Assembly (NCBI GenBank): GCA_964387685.1
Contig: CAYLXK010000028.1
Location: 1-64,000 of the forward strand
Reading direction: 5' to 3'
Source: Bryobacter sp964387685
GTDB lineage: Bacteria; Acidobacteriota; Terriglobia; Bryobacterales; Bryobacteraceae
Length of the DNA stretch: 64,000 nucleotides
The notes under the pieces were generated by a model, which was not told the origin of the DNA, ran no database searches, and was given only the letters and a program-made list of their open reading frames with translations. How positions within the stretch are numbered: position 1 is the first letter of the stretch; each line of letters begins with the position of its first letter. Shown piece after piece: positions 49,395 to 61,296 of this stretch. Made by a program: the position numbers and the translations under genes.

Positions 49395-51905
49395 ATGCGC
49401 CTCACCCAACAAATCGTTCTTTCCCTCACGGCCGCCTCGGCCCTCGTCTTTGCTCAAACGCCTGAAGAAAACTCCCGCGGCGTCGCGCGCATTTCCGTCC
49501 TCCAAGGCGACGTCAGCGTGAAGCGCGGCGATACCGGCGAACAGATCGCTGCCGCCCTCAACGCCCCCCTCGTCGCCCTCGACCGCGTCATTACCGGCCC
49601 CGCCTCCCGGGCCGAACTCCAGTTTGATTTCGCCAACATGATCCGCCTCGGCGCCAACACCGAGGTCCGCCTCGCCGAACTCCAATACCAGCGCTTCCAA
49701 CTCAACATCCCCGTCGGCCTCGTCACTTTTCGCGTCTGGCAGGATTCCCAGTCCGAAGTGGACATCAACACCCCCTCGGCCTCCATCCGCCCCTTGAAGC
49801 GCGGCGTCTACCGCGTCAGCGTCTCCGAAGACGGCGTTACCGAAGTCACCGTCCGCGATGGCGAAGTCGATATCTATACGCCCCAGGGCTCCCGCCGCCT
49901 GCGCGAAGGCCGCACCCTCGTCATCCTCGGTACAAACTCCGGCAACCCCGAGTTCCGCACCAACTCCGAAATCCCCCGCGACTCTTGGGATAACTGGAAC
50001 GAGTCCCGCGATCGCGAACTCTCCGCCTCCCGCAGCCGTCAGTATGTCCCCCGCGACGTCTATGGCGCCGAAGCCCTCGACCCCTACGGCGATTGGGTCT
50101 ACAACGCCCCCTACGGCTACGTCTGGTCCCCCCGCGTCGCCGCCGGCTGGTCCCCTTACCGCCACGGCCGCTGGAGCTGGCTCGATTGGTACGGCTGGAG
50201 CTGGGTCTCCTACGATCCCTGGGGCTGGGCGCCCTACCACTACGGCCGCTGGTTCTACGCGTCGAACCGCTGGTGCTGGTGGCCCGGCGCCATCGGGCCC
50301 CGCCACTATTGGTCGCCCGCCCTTGTTAGCTTCTTCGGCTTCGGCCGCGGCGGCGTCAATATCGGCGTCGGCTTCAACTTCGGTTGGGGCAATGTCGGCT
50401 GGGTTCCCCTCGCTCCTTTTGAGCGCTTCAACCCCTGGTGGGGACGCGGCTACGGCCGGGGCTTCAACAACGTCACCATCGTGAACAACGTCAATATCTA
50501 CAACAACTACCGCAATGCCCGCGTCAACAACGGCGTCACCTATGTGGAAGCTAATAACTTCAACCGCGGCATCCCTGGCGGAGGCAATAACGGCGGCAAC
50601 TTCGGCGGATACCGCGCCGCCAACCGCGCGGACTTTGAAAACGCCTCGGAATTCCGCGGCGGCCTCGGCCTCGCGCCCACACGCGAATCCGCCCGCTTCA
50701 CCCAAACCGACGGCGTCCGTGGCGGCGGCGTAAACACCCGCGACGACCAGCGCTTCACCGCCCGCCGTGAGGCCGCGCCCATCGAGCGCTCTAGCTTTGA
50801 ACAGCAACAACGCGGCATCCAGGATATGGCCCGTAGTTCCGGCTTCGTTCAAAATGTCGAGGGCGTCCGTGGCGGCACTTCGAACGCCGGCAATAACTCG
50901 AACGACGGCTGGCGCCGCGCCACCCCCTCTGAATCGGGCGTCCGCGGCGGCGAAGCTGCTCGCTCTTCAGACGGTTTCGTCCGCCGAGGCGATGCCAATG
51001 CCGCCATCGACGGCATTAGAGGCGGCGGCAGCGCCAATGGCTTGCGCGGCGACGCACCCACTTCGGCCGACGGAGTCCGCGGCGGAAACTCTGGACGCAA
51101 CGACGGCTTCGTCCAACGCGACAATGGCCCTCGCGATAACGGCCCTCGCGATAGCGGCGCCCGTGGTTCAGGCTCCAGTGGTTGGGATCGCTTTGGCGAT
51201 TCCGGTTCCGGCGTCCGCGGCGGCAACGCCGAACGCAGCGGCGGCAGAGACAGCGGCGGCTTCGTCCAGCGCGAACCCAGCAACGATTCCGGCTATCGCG
51301 GCGGCTCCCGCGGCGGCGTCGGCGCCACCGTCGACGTCAATCCCGGCATCGTGGAACGCAGCAACGGCGGCGAACGTGGCGGCTCCTCCCGCAGCTACGA
51401 CGGCGGCTCCCGCCAGCGCCAAGGCTCCTCGGACCCCTTTGGCGGAGGCTCCCCCTCTGACAGCGGAGGTCGCGACAGCGGCGTCCGCGGTGGCGGCTCG
51501 TCCCGTGGCGGCAACCCCGACGGAAACTCCGGCGGCAGCCCAGGCGGCTGGCGCGGCTTTGGCTCCCCCAGCCGCATCGAATCCCCCCGCGAAAGCGGCG
51601 GCGGCAGAGACAGCGGCGGCGGCAGAGACAGCGGCGGCGGCAGAGACAGCGGCGGCGGCAGAGACAGCGGCGGCTCCCGTGGCTTCGGCGGCTTCGGTAA
51701 CTCCGGCGGCTCCCGCGGCGGCGGTGGCATCTCCGCTCCCCCCAGCGGCGGCGGTGGTGGCGGCTCCCGTGGCGGCGCCATGTCGGCGCCCCCCAGCGGC
51801 GGTGGCGGTGGCTCTCGCGGCGGTGGCGCTTCCGCCCCCAGCGGAGGTGGCGGCATCAGTGGCGGCTCCCGCGGCGGCGGTGGCTCCCGCGGCGGCCGCA
51901 ACTAG
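49395..51905 (+). CDS. Large secreted FecR-domain protein with aromatic and Gly/Arg repeats
   Basis: The 836-residue exported protein (signal MRLTQQIVLSLTAASALVFAQ) has three parts. Residues about 28-190 are a FecR-like domain (GVARISVLQGDVSVKRGDTGEQIAAALNAPLVALDRVITGPASRAELQF). Residues about 220-340 are very rich in Trp, Tyr and Gly with repeated WG/YG turns (YGDWVYNAPYGYVWSPRVAAGWSPYRHGRWSWLDWYG). The remaining half is low complexity: seven (D/E/S)GV/IRGG motifs at irregular intervals, then SGGGRD repeats and RGGG runs. It may be a surface or matrix scaffold. The 3' half is built on repeated codons and probably changes fast. A strong terminator follows. Confidence 0.8.
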   Translation: MRLTQQIVLSLTAASALVFAQTPEENSRGVARISVLQGDVSVKRGDTGEQIAAALNAPLVALDRVITGPASRAELQFDFANMIRLGANTEVRLAELQYQRFQLNIPVGLVTFRVWQDSQSEVDINTPSASIRPLKRGVYRVSVSEDGVTEVTVRDGEVDIYTPQGSRRLREGRTLVILGTNSGNPEFRTNSEIPRDSWDNWNESRDRELSASRSRQYVPRDVYGAEALDPYGDWVYNAPYGYVWSPRVAAGWSPYRHGRWSWLDWYGWSWVSYDPWGWAPYHYGRWFYASNRWCWWPGAIGPRHYWSPALVSFFGFGRGGVNIGVGFNFGWGNVGWVPLAPFERFNPWWGRGYGRGFNNVTIVNNVNIYNNYRNARVNNGVTYVEANNFNRGIPGGGNNGGNFGGYRAANRADFENASEFRGGLGLAPTRESARFTQTDGVRGGGVNTRDDQRFTARREAAPIERSSFEQQQRGIQDMARSSGFVQNVEGVRGGTSNAGNNSNDGWRRATPSESGVRGGEAARSSDGFVRRGDANAAIDGIRGGGSANGLRGDAPTSADGVRGGNSGRNDGFVQRDNGPRDNGPRDSGARGSGSSGWDRFGDSGSGVRGGNAERSGGRDSGGFVQREPSNDSGYRGGSRGGVGATVDVNPGIVERSNGGERGGSSRSYDGGSRQRQGSSDPFGGGSPSDSGGRDSGVRGGGSSRGGNPDGNSGGSPGGWRGFGSPSRIESPRESGGGRDSGGGRDSGGGRDSGGGRDSGGSRGFGGFGNSGGSRGGGGISAPPSGGGGGGSRGGAMSAPPSGGGGGSRGGGASAPSGGGGISGGSRGGGGSRGGRN
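51594..51665. repeat. 18-bp tandem repeat, four perfect copies
   Basis: AGCGGCGGCGGCAGAGAC is repeated four times without change at 51594-51611, 51612-51629, 51630-51647 and 51648-51665, with a partial fifth copy. It encodes the hexapeptide SGGGRD in the tail of the FecR-domain protein. Identical copies imply recent expansion or active slippage. Confidence 0.93.
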
Positions 51906-51955
51906 TCTTCTTCTCTCAAATCGGAAAACGAGTCTTCCACTCGCTTCCCCCTCTA

Positions 51956-51991
51956 CCCGCCGGGCGTACCTCACCCCCGGCGGGCTTTTTT
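51956..51991 (+). terminator. Intrinsic terminator after the FecR-repeat gene
   Basis: CCCGCCGGG (51956-51964) pairs with CCCGGCGGG (51976-51984) over an 11-base loop and is followed by C and six T residues. This is the clearest rho-independent terminator in the window. Confidence 0.88.
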
Positions 51992-52087
51992 CATTCACCC
52001 TCCACTAAAAAATTCCCGCCCCCGCCCCGCCGCGCTGCCGCAACAGTTCCGGCCTGCGCCAGCAATTCCCCATGCTCTAACTGAGCC

Positions 52088-52693
52088 ATGAGTACTACCG
52101 CTCAAATCAATGCCAACCGGGCCAACGCCCGCCATTCCTCCGGCCCCGTCACGGCCGAAGGCAAAGCCGCTAGCGCGCGCAATTCTTTGAAGCACGGCCT
52201 CACCGCCGCCGCCGAACACCGTTTCAACCTCTCCGCTTCCGACCAGGCCGATTTCGACGGCCTCTGCAATGGCTTCCGCCCCCAACTCCAACCCAAAGGC
52301 TTCCTCGAAGAAAAACTCTTCATCGCCTATTGCTGGGCCATGTTCCGCGCCGACCTCGCCCGCAATCTGGAAATCTGGGCTGAAGACCAGTGGCTCCAAA
52401 ACGTGGAGAACGACACCTTCCTCCGCCGCCATGAACGCATGTCCAAGTACCGCATGATGCACGAGCGCTCCGCCGAACGCGCCCTGCGCGAGCTCGGCCG
52501 TGTCCAGCACGACCGCTTCTGCTCCAATCAAGCCAACGAAATCGTTAAAAAACTCGGCTTTCCCGGCAAATCCCTTCCCGCTTCCCTGCCCGTCGCCAAA
52601 ATCCGGGCCCGCGACTACCACCGCTGCTCCGGCCTCCGCGTCGCTACCGAAGAGATTACCGGCTATCCCGATTACAGTCCACCCGCGGAATAA
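52088..52693 (+). CDS. Acidobacterial small conserved protein, unknown function
   Basis: The 201-residue protein begins TTAQINANRANARHSSGPVTAEGKAASARNSLKHGLTA, a pattern I recognise as widespread, usually multi-copy, in Acidobacteria and Planctomycetes and never given a function. A helical middle rich in Arg, Glu and aromatic residues follows (EEKLFIAYCWAMFRADLARNLEIWAEDQWLQNVEND; LRRHERMSKYRMMHERSAERALRELG). The basic N-terminus looks able to bind nucleic acid. It stands alone between a terminator and the carAB operon. Confidence 0.7.
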   Translation: MSTTAQINANRANARHSSGPVTAEGKAASARNSLKHGLTAAAEHRFNLSASDQADFDGLCNGFRPQLQPKGFLEEKLFIAYCWAMFRADLARNLEIWAEDQWLQNVENDTFLRRHERMSKYRMMHERSAERALRELGRVQHDRFCSNQANEIVKKLGFPGKSLPASLPVAKIRARDYHRCSGLRVATEEITGYPDYSPPAE

Positions 52694-52890
52694 ACCGCGC
52701 TCTGTGCTGACCCTCTTGTCCTAGCCCTCGGAATCAATCACCCCCAACCGGCCCCGTTCGCCGCACAACCCCAATCCTGGCCGGCCACGCCCGAAGTGTG
52801 TCCGCCCTCTGCTCTTTGAAAATCTCCCTCTAACCTTCGCCAAAACGAAGCCAATGGCCGGGCGTGTTATCCTGCTAAAAATCCCCCTAT

Positions 52891-52907
52891 AAGGAGCCGC
52901 CAGGTTG
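52891..52907 (+). promoter_or_regulatory. Ribosome-binding site deciding the carA TTG start
   Basis: AAGGAG (52891-52896) lies eight bases before the TTG at 52905. The 211-base gap upstream holds no gene; a TATCCT at 52867-52872 is a possible -10 box without a good -35 partner, and no attenuator-like hairpin was recognised. Confidence 0.7.
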
Positions 52908-54041
52908 AACACAGCCTTGCTCGCCCTGGAAGACGGCACTGTCTTCGAGGGCCTAGCCTTTGGTGCGCCTGTAGATGCAGCGGGCGAAGTCGTCTTTAAT
53001 ACCTCCCTCACCGGATACCAAGAGATCTTCACAGACCCCTCTTACGCCGGTCAAATCGTAGTTCTTACCAACCCCCAAATTGGCAACTACGGCACTACCC
53101 CCCTCGATAGCGAAGCCTCCCGCCCTTGGATCGAAGGCCTCATCGTCCGTGAGTATTCGCCCCTCGCCAGCAACTGGCGCAGCCAGGCCGATGCCTCGGA
53201 CTTCCTTTCCGCTTCCGGCATCCCCGGCGTCACCGGCATCGATACCCGCAGCCTCGTCCGCAAGCTCCGCACCGGCGGCGTCTTGCGAGGGGTCATCTCC
53301 TCGACGAACCGAGACCGCGACGCCCTCATCGCCCGCGCTCGCGCTCTCCCCACCATGGCCGGCCTTGACCTCGCCACCAGGGTCTCCACCAAAGAGCCTT
53401 ACTCCTGGACGGAAGCCATTTCCCCCGTCAGCCCCTCCGAGCGCATCGCTCCCGCCGCCGAAACGCGCCACAAGGTTGTCGCTTACGATTTCGGCCTCAA
53501 GCGCAACATTCTCCGCCGCCTCGCCCAGAATGGCTGCGACCTCACCGTCGTCCCCGCCGGCACCACCGCCGAAGACGTCTTAAGCCTGCGGCCCGATGGC
53601 GTCTTCCTCTCTAACGGCCCCGGCGACCCCGAGCCCCTCGAACACCAGGCCGCCCAAGTCCGCCAGATGATCGGCCGTGTTCCCTTGTTCGGCATCTGCC
53701 TCGGCCACCAGATCCTCGGCCTCGCCCTCGGCGGCAAAACCTATAAGCTCAAGTTCGGCCACCGCGGCGGCAACCACCCCGTCTTGAACAAGCGCACCAA
53801 CAAGGTCGAGATCACCGCCCAGAATCATGGCTTCGCCGTCGACCCGGACTCCCTCAACCAGAACGACATCGACCTCACTCACATCAACCTGAACGACCAA
53901 ACCCTCGAAGGTCTCTGGCACAAACAGCACCCCCTCTTCTGCGTCCAGTACCATCCGGAAGCCGCCCCCGGCCCTCACGATTCCCAATATCTCTTCGATG
54001 ACTTCTCCAAACTCATGACCGATTGGAAGGCTTCCCAGTAA
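52905..54041 (+). CDS. carA: Carbamoyl-phosphate synthase small subunit
   Basis: The 378-residue subunit hydrolyses glutamine and passes ammonia to CarB for arginine and pyrimidine synthesis. The N-terminal domain reads LALEDGTVFEGLAFGAP and VVFNTSLTGYQEIFTDPSYAGQIVVLTNPQIGNYG. The class I amidotransferase domain has the nucleophile Cys265 in LFGICLGHQILG, FGHRGGNHPV, and the catalytic His-Pro-Glu in QYHPEAAPGPHD. It starts at TTG with an AAGGAG site eight bases before. CarB begins three bases after its stop. It is first gene of a ten-gene run. Confidence 0.97.
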   Translation: MNTALLALEDGTVFEGLAFGAPVDAAGEVVFNTSLTGYQEIFTDPSYAGQIVVLTNPQIGNYGTTPLDSEASRPWIEGLIVREYSPLASNWRSQADASDFLSASGIPGVTGIDTRSLVRKLRTGGVLRGVISSTNRDRDALIARARALPTMAGLDLATRVSTKEPYSWTEAISPVSPSERIAPAAETRHKVVAYDFGLKRNILRRLAQNGCDLTVVPAGTTAEDVLSLRPDGVFLSNGPGDPEPLEHQAAQVRQMIGRVPLFGICLGHQILGLALGGKTYKLKFGHRGGNHPVLNKRTNKVEITAQNHGFAVDPDSLNQNDIDLTHINLNDQTLEGLWHKQHPLFCVQYHPEAAPGPHDSQYLFDDFSKLMTDWKASQ

Positions 54042-54044
54042 AAG

Positions 54045-57254
<3,210 letters not shown>

Positions 57255-57265
57255 ACTGGAGAACT

Positions 57266-57502
57266 ATGAAAGCCCGCGTTCACGTCTCTTTGAAACCCAG
57301 CGTCCTGGACCCGCAGGGTCAGGCTATCGCGAAGGCCCTCGCTTCCTTGGGGCATAAGGATATTGGCGAGGTACGGGTTGGCAAGTACTTTGACATCGAT
57401 CTGGGCCCGTCGGGCACACGCGAAAGCCTCGAGGCCATCTCGGCTGAAGTTTTATCGAACCCCGTGATCGAAGACTTCCAGGTCGAAATATGTGCGGAAT
57501 AG
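57266..57502 (+). CDS. purS: Phosphoribosylformylglycinamidine synthase subunit PurS
   Basis: The 78-residue protein is PurS, the small bridging subunit of the PurLQS complex in purine synthesis. It reads KARVHVSLKPSVLDPQGQAIAKALASLGHKDIGEVRVGKYFDIDL and ends VLSNPVIEDFQVEI, matching the family over its length. An ACTGGAGAA sequence precedes the ATG. It lies between carB and glmS and overlaps glmS by 13 bases; PurQ and PurL, its partners, are not in the window, which is unusual because purS normally sits beside purQ. Confidence 0.93.
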   Translation: MKARVHVSLKPSVLDPQGQAIAKALASLGHKDIGEVRVGKYFDIDLGPSGTRESLEAISAEVLSNPVIEDFQVEICAE

Positions 57503-59343
57503 TCGGCTACATCGGCAACCAGCAAGCCGTGCCCATCATCATGGATGGGCTGAAGAAACTGGAATACCGGGGCTATGATTCGGCCGGCATCGCCGTCTTA
57601 GACGCCGCGGGCGCTCTTACGGTCCGCCGCGCCTCGGGCAAGCTCAAGAATCTCGAAGCGGCGCTGAATGAGACGCCCGTCGCGGGCGTCTTTGGCATCG
57701 GCCATACGCGCTGGGCCACCCACGGTAGGCCGACGGAAGAAAACGCCCACCCCCATCGAGACTCCAAGGGCAATCACGTCGTCGTACACAACGGCATCGT
57801 CGAGAACTACTTGCCCTTGCGGCATCGCCTGCAGGCCAAAGGGCACGTTTTCCTCTCCGAGACCGACACGGAAATCATCGCCCATCTGGTGGAGGAAGCC
57901 TTCGAGGGCAATCTCGAAGAGGCCGTGCGCAAGGCCTTGGCGCAGATTCATGGCGTCTATGCGCTGGTCTTTATCTCGAAGCTCGATCCAAACAAAATCG
58001 TGGCCGCGCGTTTTGGCCCGCCCGTAGTGGTGGGCGTCGGCGATGGCGAATACTTCGTCGCCTCGGACGTGCCCGCCATCCTTTCCCATACGCGCGACAT
58101 GTTCTTCCTGCACGACGGCGATCTGGCGATCTTAACGCCCAGCGGCGTGCGGGTGACGGACTTCGGCGGCCAGGCGCTCGAGCGCGCGGTCTCCCGCATC
58201 CAGTGGGACCCCATCATGGCCGAAAAGGGCGGCTACAAGCACTTCATGCAAAAAGAAGTGCACGAGCAGCCGCGCTCGACGCGCGATACGATGCTGGGCC
58301 GCTTGGGCGCGGAATCGGGCCGCGCCTTCCTCGACGAATTGAACATTCCGGCGGCAAAGTTCCGCGAAATCCGCTCTATCCGCATCGTGGCCTGCGGCAC
58401 CAGTTGGCACGCGGGCCTGGCGGGCAAGTTCATGATCGAAAAGCTGGCGCGGGTGCCGGTAGAGGTGGATTACGGCAGCGAGTTCCGCTACCGCGATCCG
58501 ATCGTCGAGCCGGACTCCCTGACCATCGTGATTTCGCAATCGGGCGAAACGGCCGATACCCTGGCGGCGCAACGCGAGGCCAAGCAAAAGGGTTCAACGA
58601 CCTTGGCCATTTGCAACGTGGTGGGCTCGGCCATTACGCGCGAGGCCGCCGGCACGCTCATCACGCACGCAGGCCCCGAGATCGGCGTCGCCTCGACCAA
58701 AGCCTTCACCAGCCAACTGACGGCGCTCTTCGTGTTGGCCCTGTATTTGGGCCAGGAGCGCGGAACGCTGAGCGAAGAGCAAGTGCGCGGCTATATCGAA
58801 GAGGCCCTGACGATCCCCGGCAAGATGGAGCAAATCCTCGCCGCCGAGGTCATCTACCAGAATCTGGCCCGCAGCTTGCACAAAGCGAAAGACTTTCTTT
58901 ACCTTGGGCGGGGCATCCATTTTCCCATCGCGCTCGAAGGGGCGCTGAAGCTCAAGGAGATCTCCTATATCCACGCCGAGGGTTACCCGGCCGGGGAGAT
59001 GAAGCACGGCCCGAATGCCTTGATCGACGAGAACTTGCCCGTGGTGGTGCTGGCGGCCTACGATCCGGCGGACGCGGAAAGCCGCACCCGCTACGAGAAA
59101 ACGGTCTCGAACATCCAAGAGGTAAAGGCGCGCTCGGGCATTGTGGTCGCCATCGCCAACGAAGGCGACAAAGAGATCGCCGACATGGCCGACTACGTGA
59201 TTCCGATTCCCACCTCGAACGAAATCCTGTTGCCGCTCTTGGAGATCATCCCGATGCAGATGCTGGCTTATCACATCGCCGTTCGGCTGGGCTGCGACGT
59301 GGATCAGCCGCGGAATCTGGCTAAGAGCGTGACGGTCGAATAG
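57490..59343 (+). CDS. glmS: Glutamine--fructose-6-phosphate aminotransferase (isomerizing)
   Basis: The 617-residue enzyme makes glucosamine-6-phosphate for peptidoglycan and lipopolysaccharide. The N-terminal nucleophile is Cys2 in MCGIVGYIG, followed by the glutaminase features GYDSAGIAVLD, GHTRWATHG and HNGIVENY. Two SIS domains follow (CGTSWHAGLAGKFMIEKLARVPVEVDYGSEFRY; FLYLGRGIHFPIALEGALKLKEISYIHAEGYPAGEMKHGP) and the end is DVDQPRNLAKSVTVE. Its start lies inside purS, so translation is coupled and no glmS ribozyme can be present in a leader here. Confidence 0.97.
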   Translation: MCGIVGYIGNQQAVPIIMDGLKKLEYRGYDSAGIAVLDAAGALTVRRASGKLKNLEAALNETPVAGVFGIGHTRWATHGRPTEENAHPHRDSKGNHVVVHNGIVENYLPLRHRLQAKGHVFLSETDTEIIAHLVEEAFEGNLEEAVRKALAQIHGVYALVFISKLDPNKIVAARFGPPVVVGVGDGEYFVASDVPAILSHTRDMFFLHDGDLAILTPSGVRVTDFGGQALERAVSRIQWDPIMAEKGGYKHFMQKEVHEQPRSTRDTMLGRLGAESGRAFLDELNIPAAKFREIRSIRIVACGTSWHAGLAGKFMIEKLARVPVEVDYGSEFRYRDPIVEPDSLTIVISQSGETADTLAAQREAKQKGSTTLAICNVVGSAITREAAGTLITHAGPEIGVASTKAFTSQLTALFVLALYLGQERGTLSEEQVRGYIEEALTIPGKMEQILAAEVIYQNLARSLHKAKDFLYLGRGIHFPIALEGALKLKEISYIHAEGYPAGEMKHGPNALIDENLPVVVLAAYDPADAESRTRYEKTVSNIQEVKARSGIVVAIANEGDKEIADMADYVIPIPTSNEILLPLLEIIPMQMLAYHIAVRLGCDVDQPRNLAKSVTVE

Positions 59344-59363
59344 GGACGCACTAAACTAAAGGT

Positions 59364-59930
59364 TTGGCGCAAAACAAAACTAATAGCTCGGAAAGCCGGC
59401 GCATCCGCTCAACCACGATTCTGTGCGTGCGGCGCAACGGCAAAGTGGTAATCGCCGGAGACGGCCAGGTGTCGATGGGCTCCGAGGTGCTGAAAAGCGG
59501 CGCGAAAAAGCTGCGGCGGCTCTATAACGGAAAGATTCTCGCGGGCTTCGCGGGCTCGACGGCGGACGCCTTCAGCCTCTTTGCCCGCTTTGAGGCCAAG
59601 CTCGAACAGCACAACGGCAACCTGCCGCGTTCGGCCGTCGAACTGGCCAAGGACTGGCGCACGGACAAGATGCTGCGGCACCTGGAAGCGCTGCTGATCG
59701 TGGCCGATGTGGACAACATGTATATTGTGGGCGGAAACGGCGACGTGATCGAGCCGGACGACGCGATTGCGGCCATCGGCTCCGGGGGAAGCTTCGCGAT
59801 GGCGGCGGCGCGGGCGCTGCTGGACGCCACAGAGCTGGACGCGCGCACGATCGTGGCCAAGGCCATGAAGATCGCCGGGGACATTTGCGTATATACGAAT
59901 CACAACGTCGTGATTGAGGAATTGGGCTAG
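59364..59930 (+). CDS. hslV: ATP-dependent protease subunit HslV
   Basis: The 188-residue protein is the proteolytic double-ring subunit of HslUV. The N-terminal threonine protease motif is TTILCVRRNGKVVIAGDGQVSMG, with GSTADAFSLFARFEAKLE, and the end is GDICVYTNHNVVIEELG. The presumed catalytic Thr17 is preceded by a 16-residue leader (starting at TTG 59364) instead of a lone Met, so processing of a pro-segment would be needed. No ATG precedes the motif, and AAAGG lies just before the TTG. HslU follows after four bases. Confidence 0.93.
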   Translation: MAQNKTNSSESRRIRSTTILCVRRNGKVVIAGDGQVSMGSEVLKSGAKKLRRLYNGKILAGFAGSTADAFSLFARFEAKLEQHNGNLPRSAVELAKDWRTDKMLRHLEALLIVADVDNMYIVGGNGDVIEPDDAIAAIGSGGSFAMAAARALLDATELDARTIVAKAMKIAGDICVYTNHNVVIEELG

Positions 59931-59934
59931 CCGA

Positions 59935-61296
59935 TTGATCTATCTACCGAATAGTGGGAACGAAGACGCGCCGCTGCTGGACGAACTGACGCCGCGCGAG
60001 ATTGTCGCCGAGCTCGACAAGTACGTCATCGGGCAAGCCGACGCGAAGAAGGCCGTGGCCATTGCCTTGCGCAACCGGGTACGGCGGCAGCGCCTGGAGC
60101 CCGAGATGGCCGACGAGGTGATGCCAAAGAACATTCTCATGATCGGCTCAACGGGCGTGGGCAAGACGGAGATTGCCCGGCGGCTGGCCAAGCTTGCCAA
60201 CTCGCCTTTCCTGAAGGTGGAGGCCAGCAAGTTCACCGAAGTCGGCTATGTGGGCCGGGACGTGGAGAGCATGGTGCGGGACTTGGTCGAGATCTCCATC
60301 GACATGGTGCGGGAGCAACGCCTGGACGAGGTGGAAGACCGTGCGGAAGCCAATGCCGAGAATCGAGTGCTGGACCTGCTGATGCCCGCGCCGCCGGAGG
60401 GAGCCGAAACGGAGTCTCTTGAAAAGACCCGGGAAAAGCTCCGCGAAAAACTGAAGGCGGGCAAGCTGGACGATAAAGAAGTGGAGCTAGAGGTAAAGGA
60501 GAAGGCCCCGCAGGTGCACGTGGCGGCGGGGCCCGGTCTCGAGGACATGGAAAGCAACATCAAGGAGTTGCTGCCTGGGCTATTCGGGCCGCGGATGCGC
60601 AAGAAGAAGATGAAGGTGGCCGAGGCGCTGGATTACCTGGCCGAAGAAGAGGAAGAGCGCCTGATCGATATGGATCAGGTGACGAAGGAAGCGCTGGAGC
60701 GCTGTGAGCGAAGCGCCATCATCTTCCTGGACGAGATCGATAAGATCGCGGGGCGCGAAGGCGGCGGGGGTCCCGACGTTTCGCGCGAAGGCGTGCAACG
60801 GGACATCCTGCCGATCGTCGAAGGCACGACCGTCAATACCCGCTATGGCTTTGTACGGACGGACCATATCCTCTTTATCGCCGCGGGAGCCTTTCATGTG
60901 TCCAAGCCCTCGGATCTGATCCCCGAGTTGCAGGGACGCTTTCCGATCCGCGTCGAGTTGAAAGCGCTGACGAAGGAAGACTTTGTGCGTATCTTGAAGG
61001 AGCCCAAGAACGCGCTGACCAAGCAGTACCAGGCGCTGCTGGAGACGGAAGGCATCAAGCTCACTTTTAAAGACGACGCCATCGACGAGATCGCGAAACT
61101 GGCCGAGCAGGTGAACCTGACGACGGAGAACATTGGCGCGCGGCGCCTGCACACGATTCTCGAAAAGGTCCTGGAAGAGATCAGCTTCGAGGGGCCGGAC
61201 TTGAAGAAGAAGAAGATCACGATCGACCGGGCCTATGTGACGAAGATGCTGGGGGCGATCGTGAAAGACCAGGACTTGAGCCGGTACATTCTCTGA
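59935..61296 (+). CDS. hslU: ATP-dependent protease ATPase subunit HslU
   Basis: The 453-residue AAA+ unfoldase feeds proteins to HslV. It starts near IYLPNSGNEDAPLLDELTPREIVAELDKYVIGQ. Walker A is at 71-78 (GSTGVGKT), Walker B is AIIFLDEIDKIA, sensor and arginine-finger segments follow (LQGRFPIRVEL; NIGARRLHTILEKVLEE), and the C-terminal peptide LSRYIL needed to activate HslV is kept. The I-domain is Glu/Lys-rich. I choose TTG 59935; a TTG seven codons earlier would overlap hslV. The stop overlaps the start of the next gene as TGATG. Confidence 0.95.
   Translation: MIYLPNSGNEDAPLLDELTPREIVAELDKYVIGQADAKKAVAIALRNRVRRQRLEPEMADEVMPKNILMIGSTGVGKTEIARRLAKLANSPFLKVEASKFTEVGYVGRDVESMVRDLVEISIDMVREQRLDEVEDRAEANAENRVLDLLMPAPPEGAETESLEKTREKLREKLKAGKLDDKEVELEVKEKAPQVHVAAGPGLEDMESNIKELLPGLFGPRMRKKKMKVAEALDYLAEEEEERLIDMDQVTKEALERCERSAIIFLDEIDKIAGREGGGGPDVSREGVQRDILPIVEGTTVNTRYGFVRTDHILFIAAGAFHVSKPSDLIPELQGRFPIRVELKALTKEDFVRILKEPKNALTKQYQALLETEGIKLTFKDDAIDEIAKLAEQVNLTTENIGARRLHTILEKVLEEISFEGPDLKKKKITIDRAYVTKMLGAIVKDQDLSRYIL

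Noticed and set aside
57266..57490. A glmS ribozyme/riboswitch before glmS
   Set aside because: The bases upstream of glmS encode PurS and overlap the glmS start, leaving no leader for the ribozyme.
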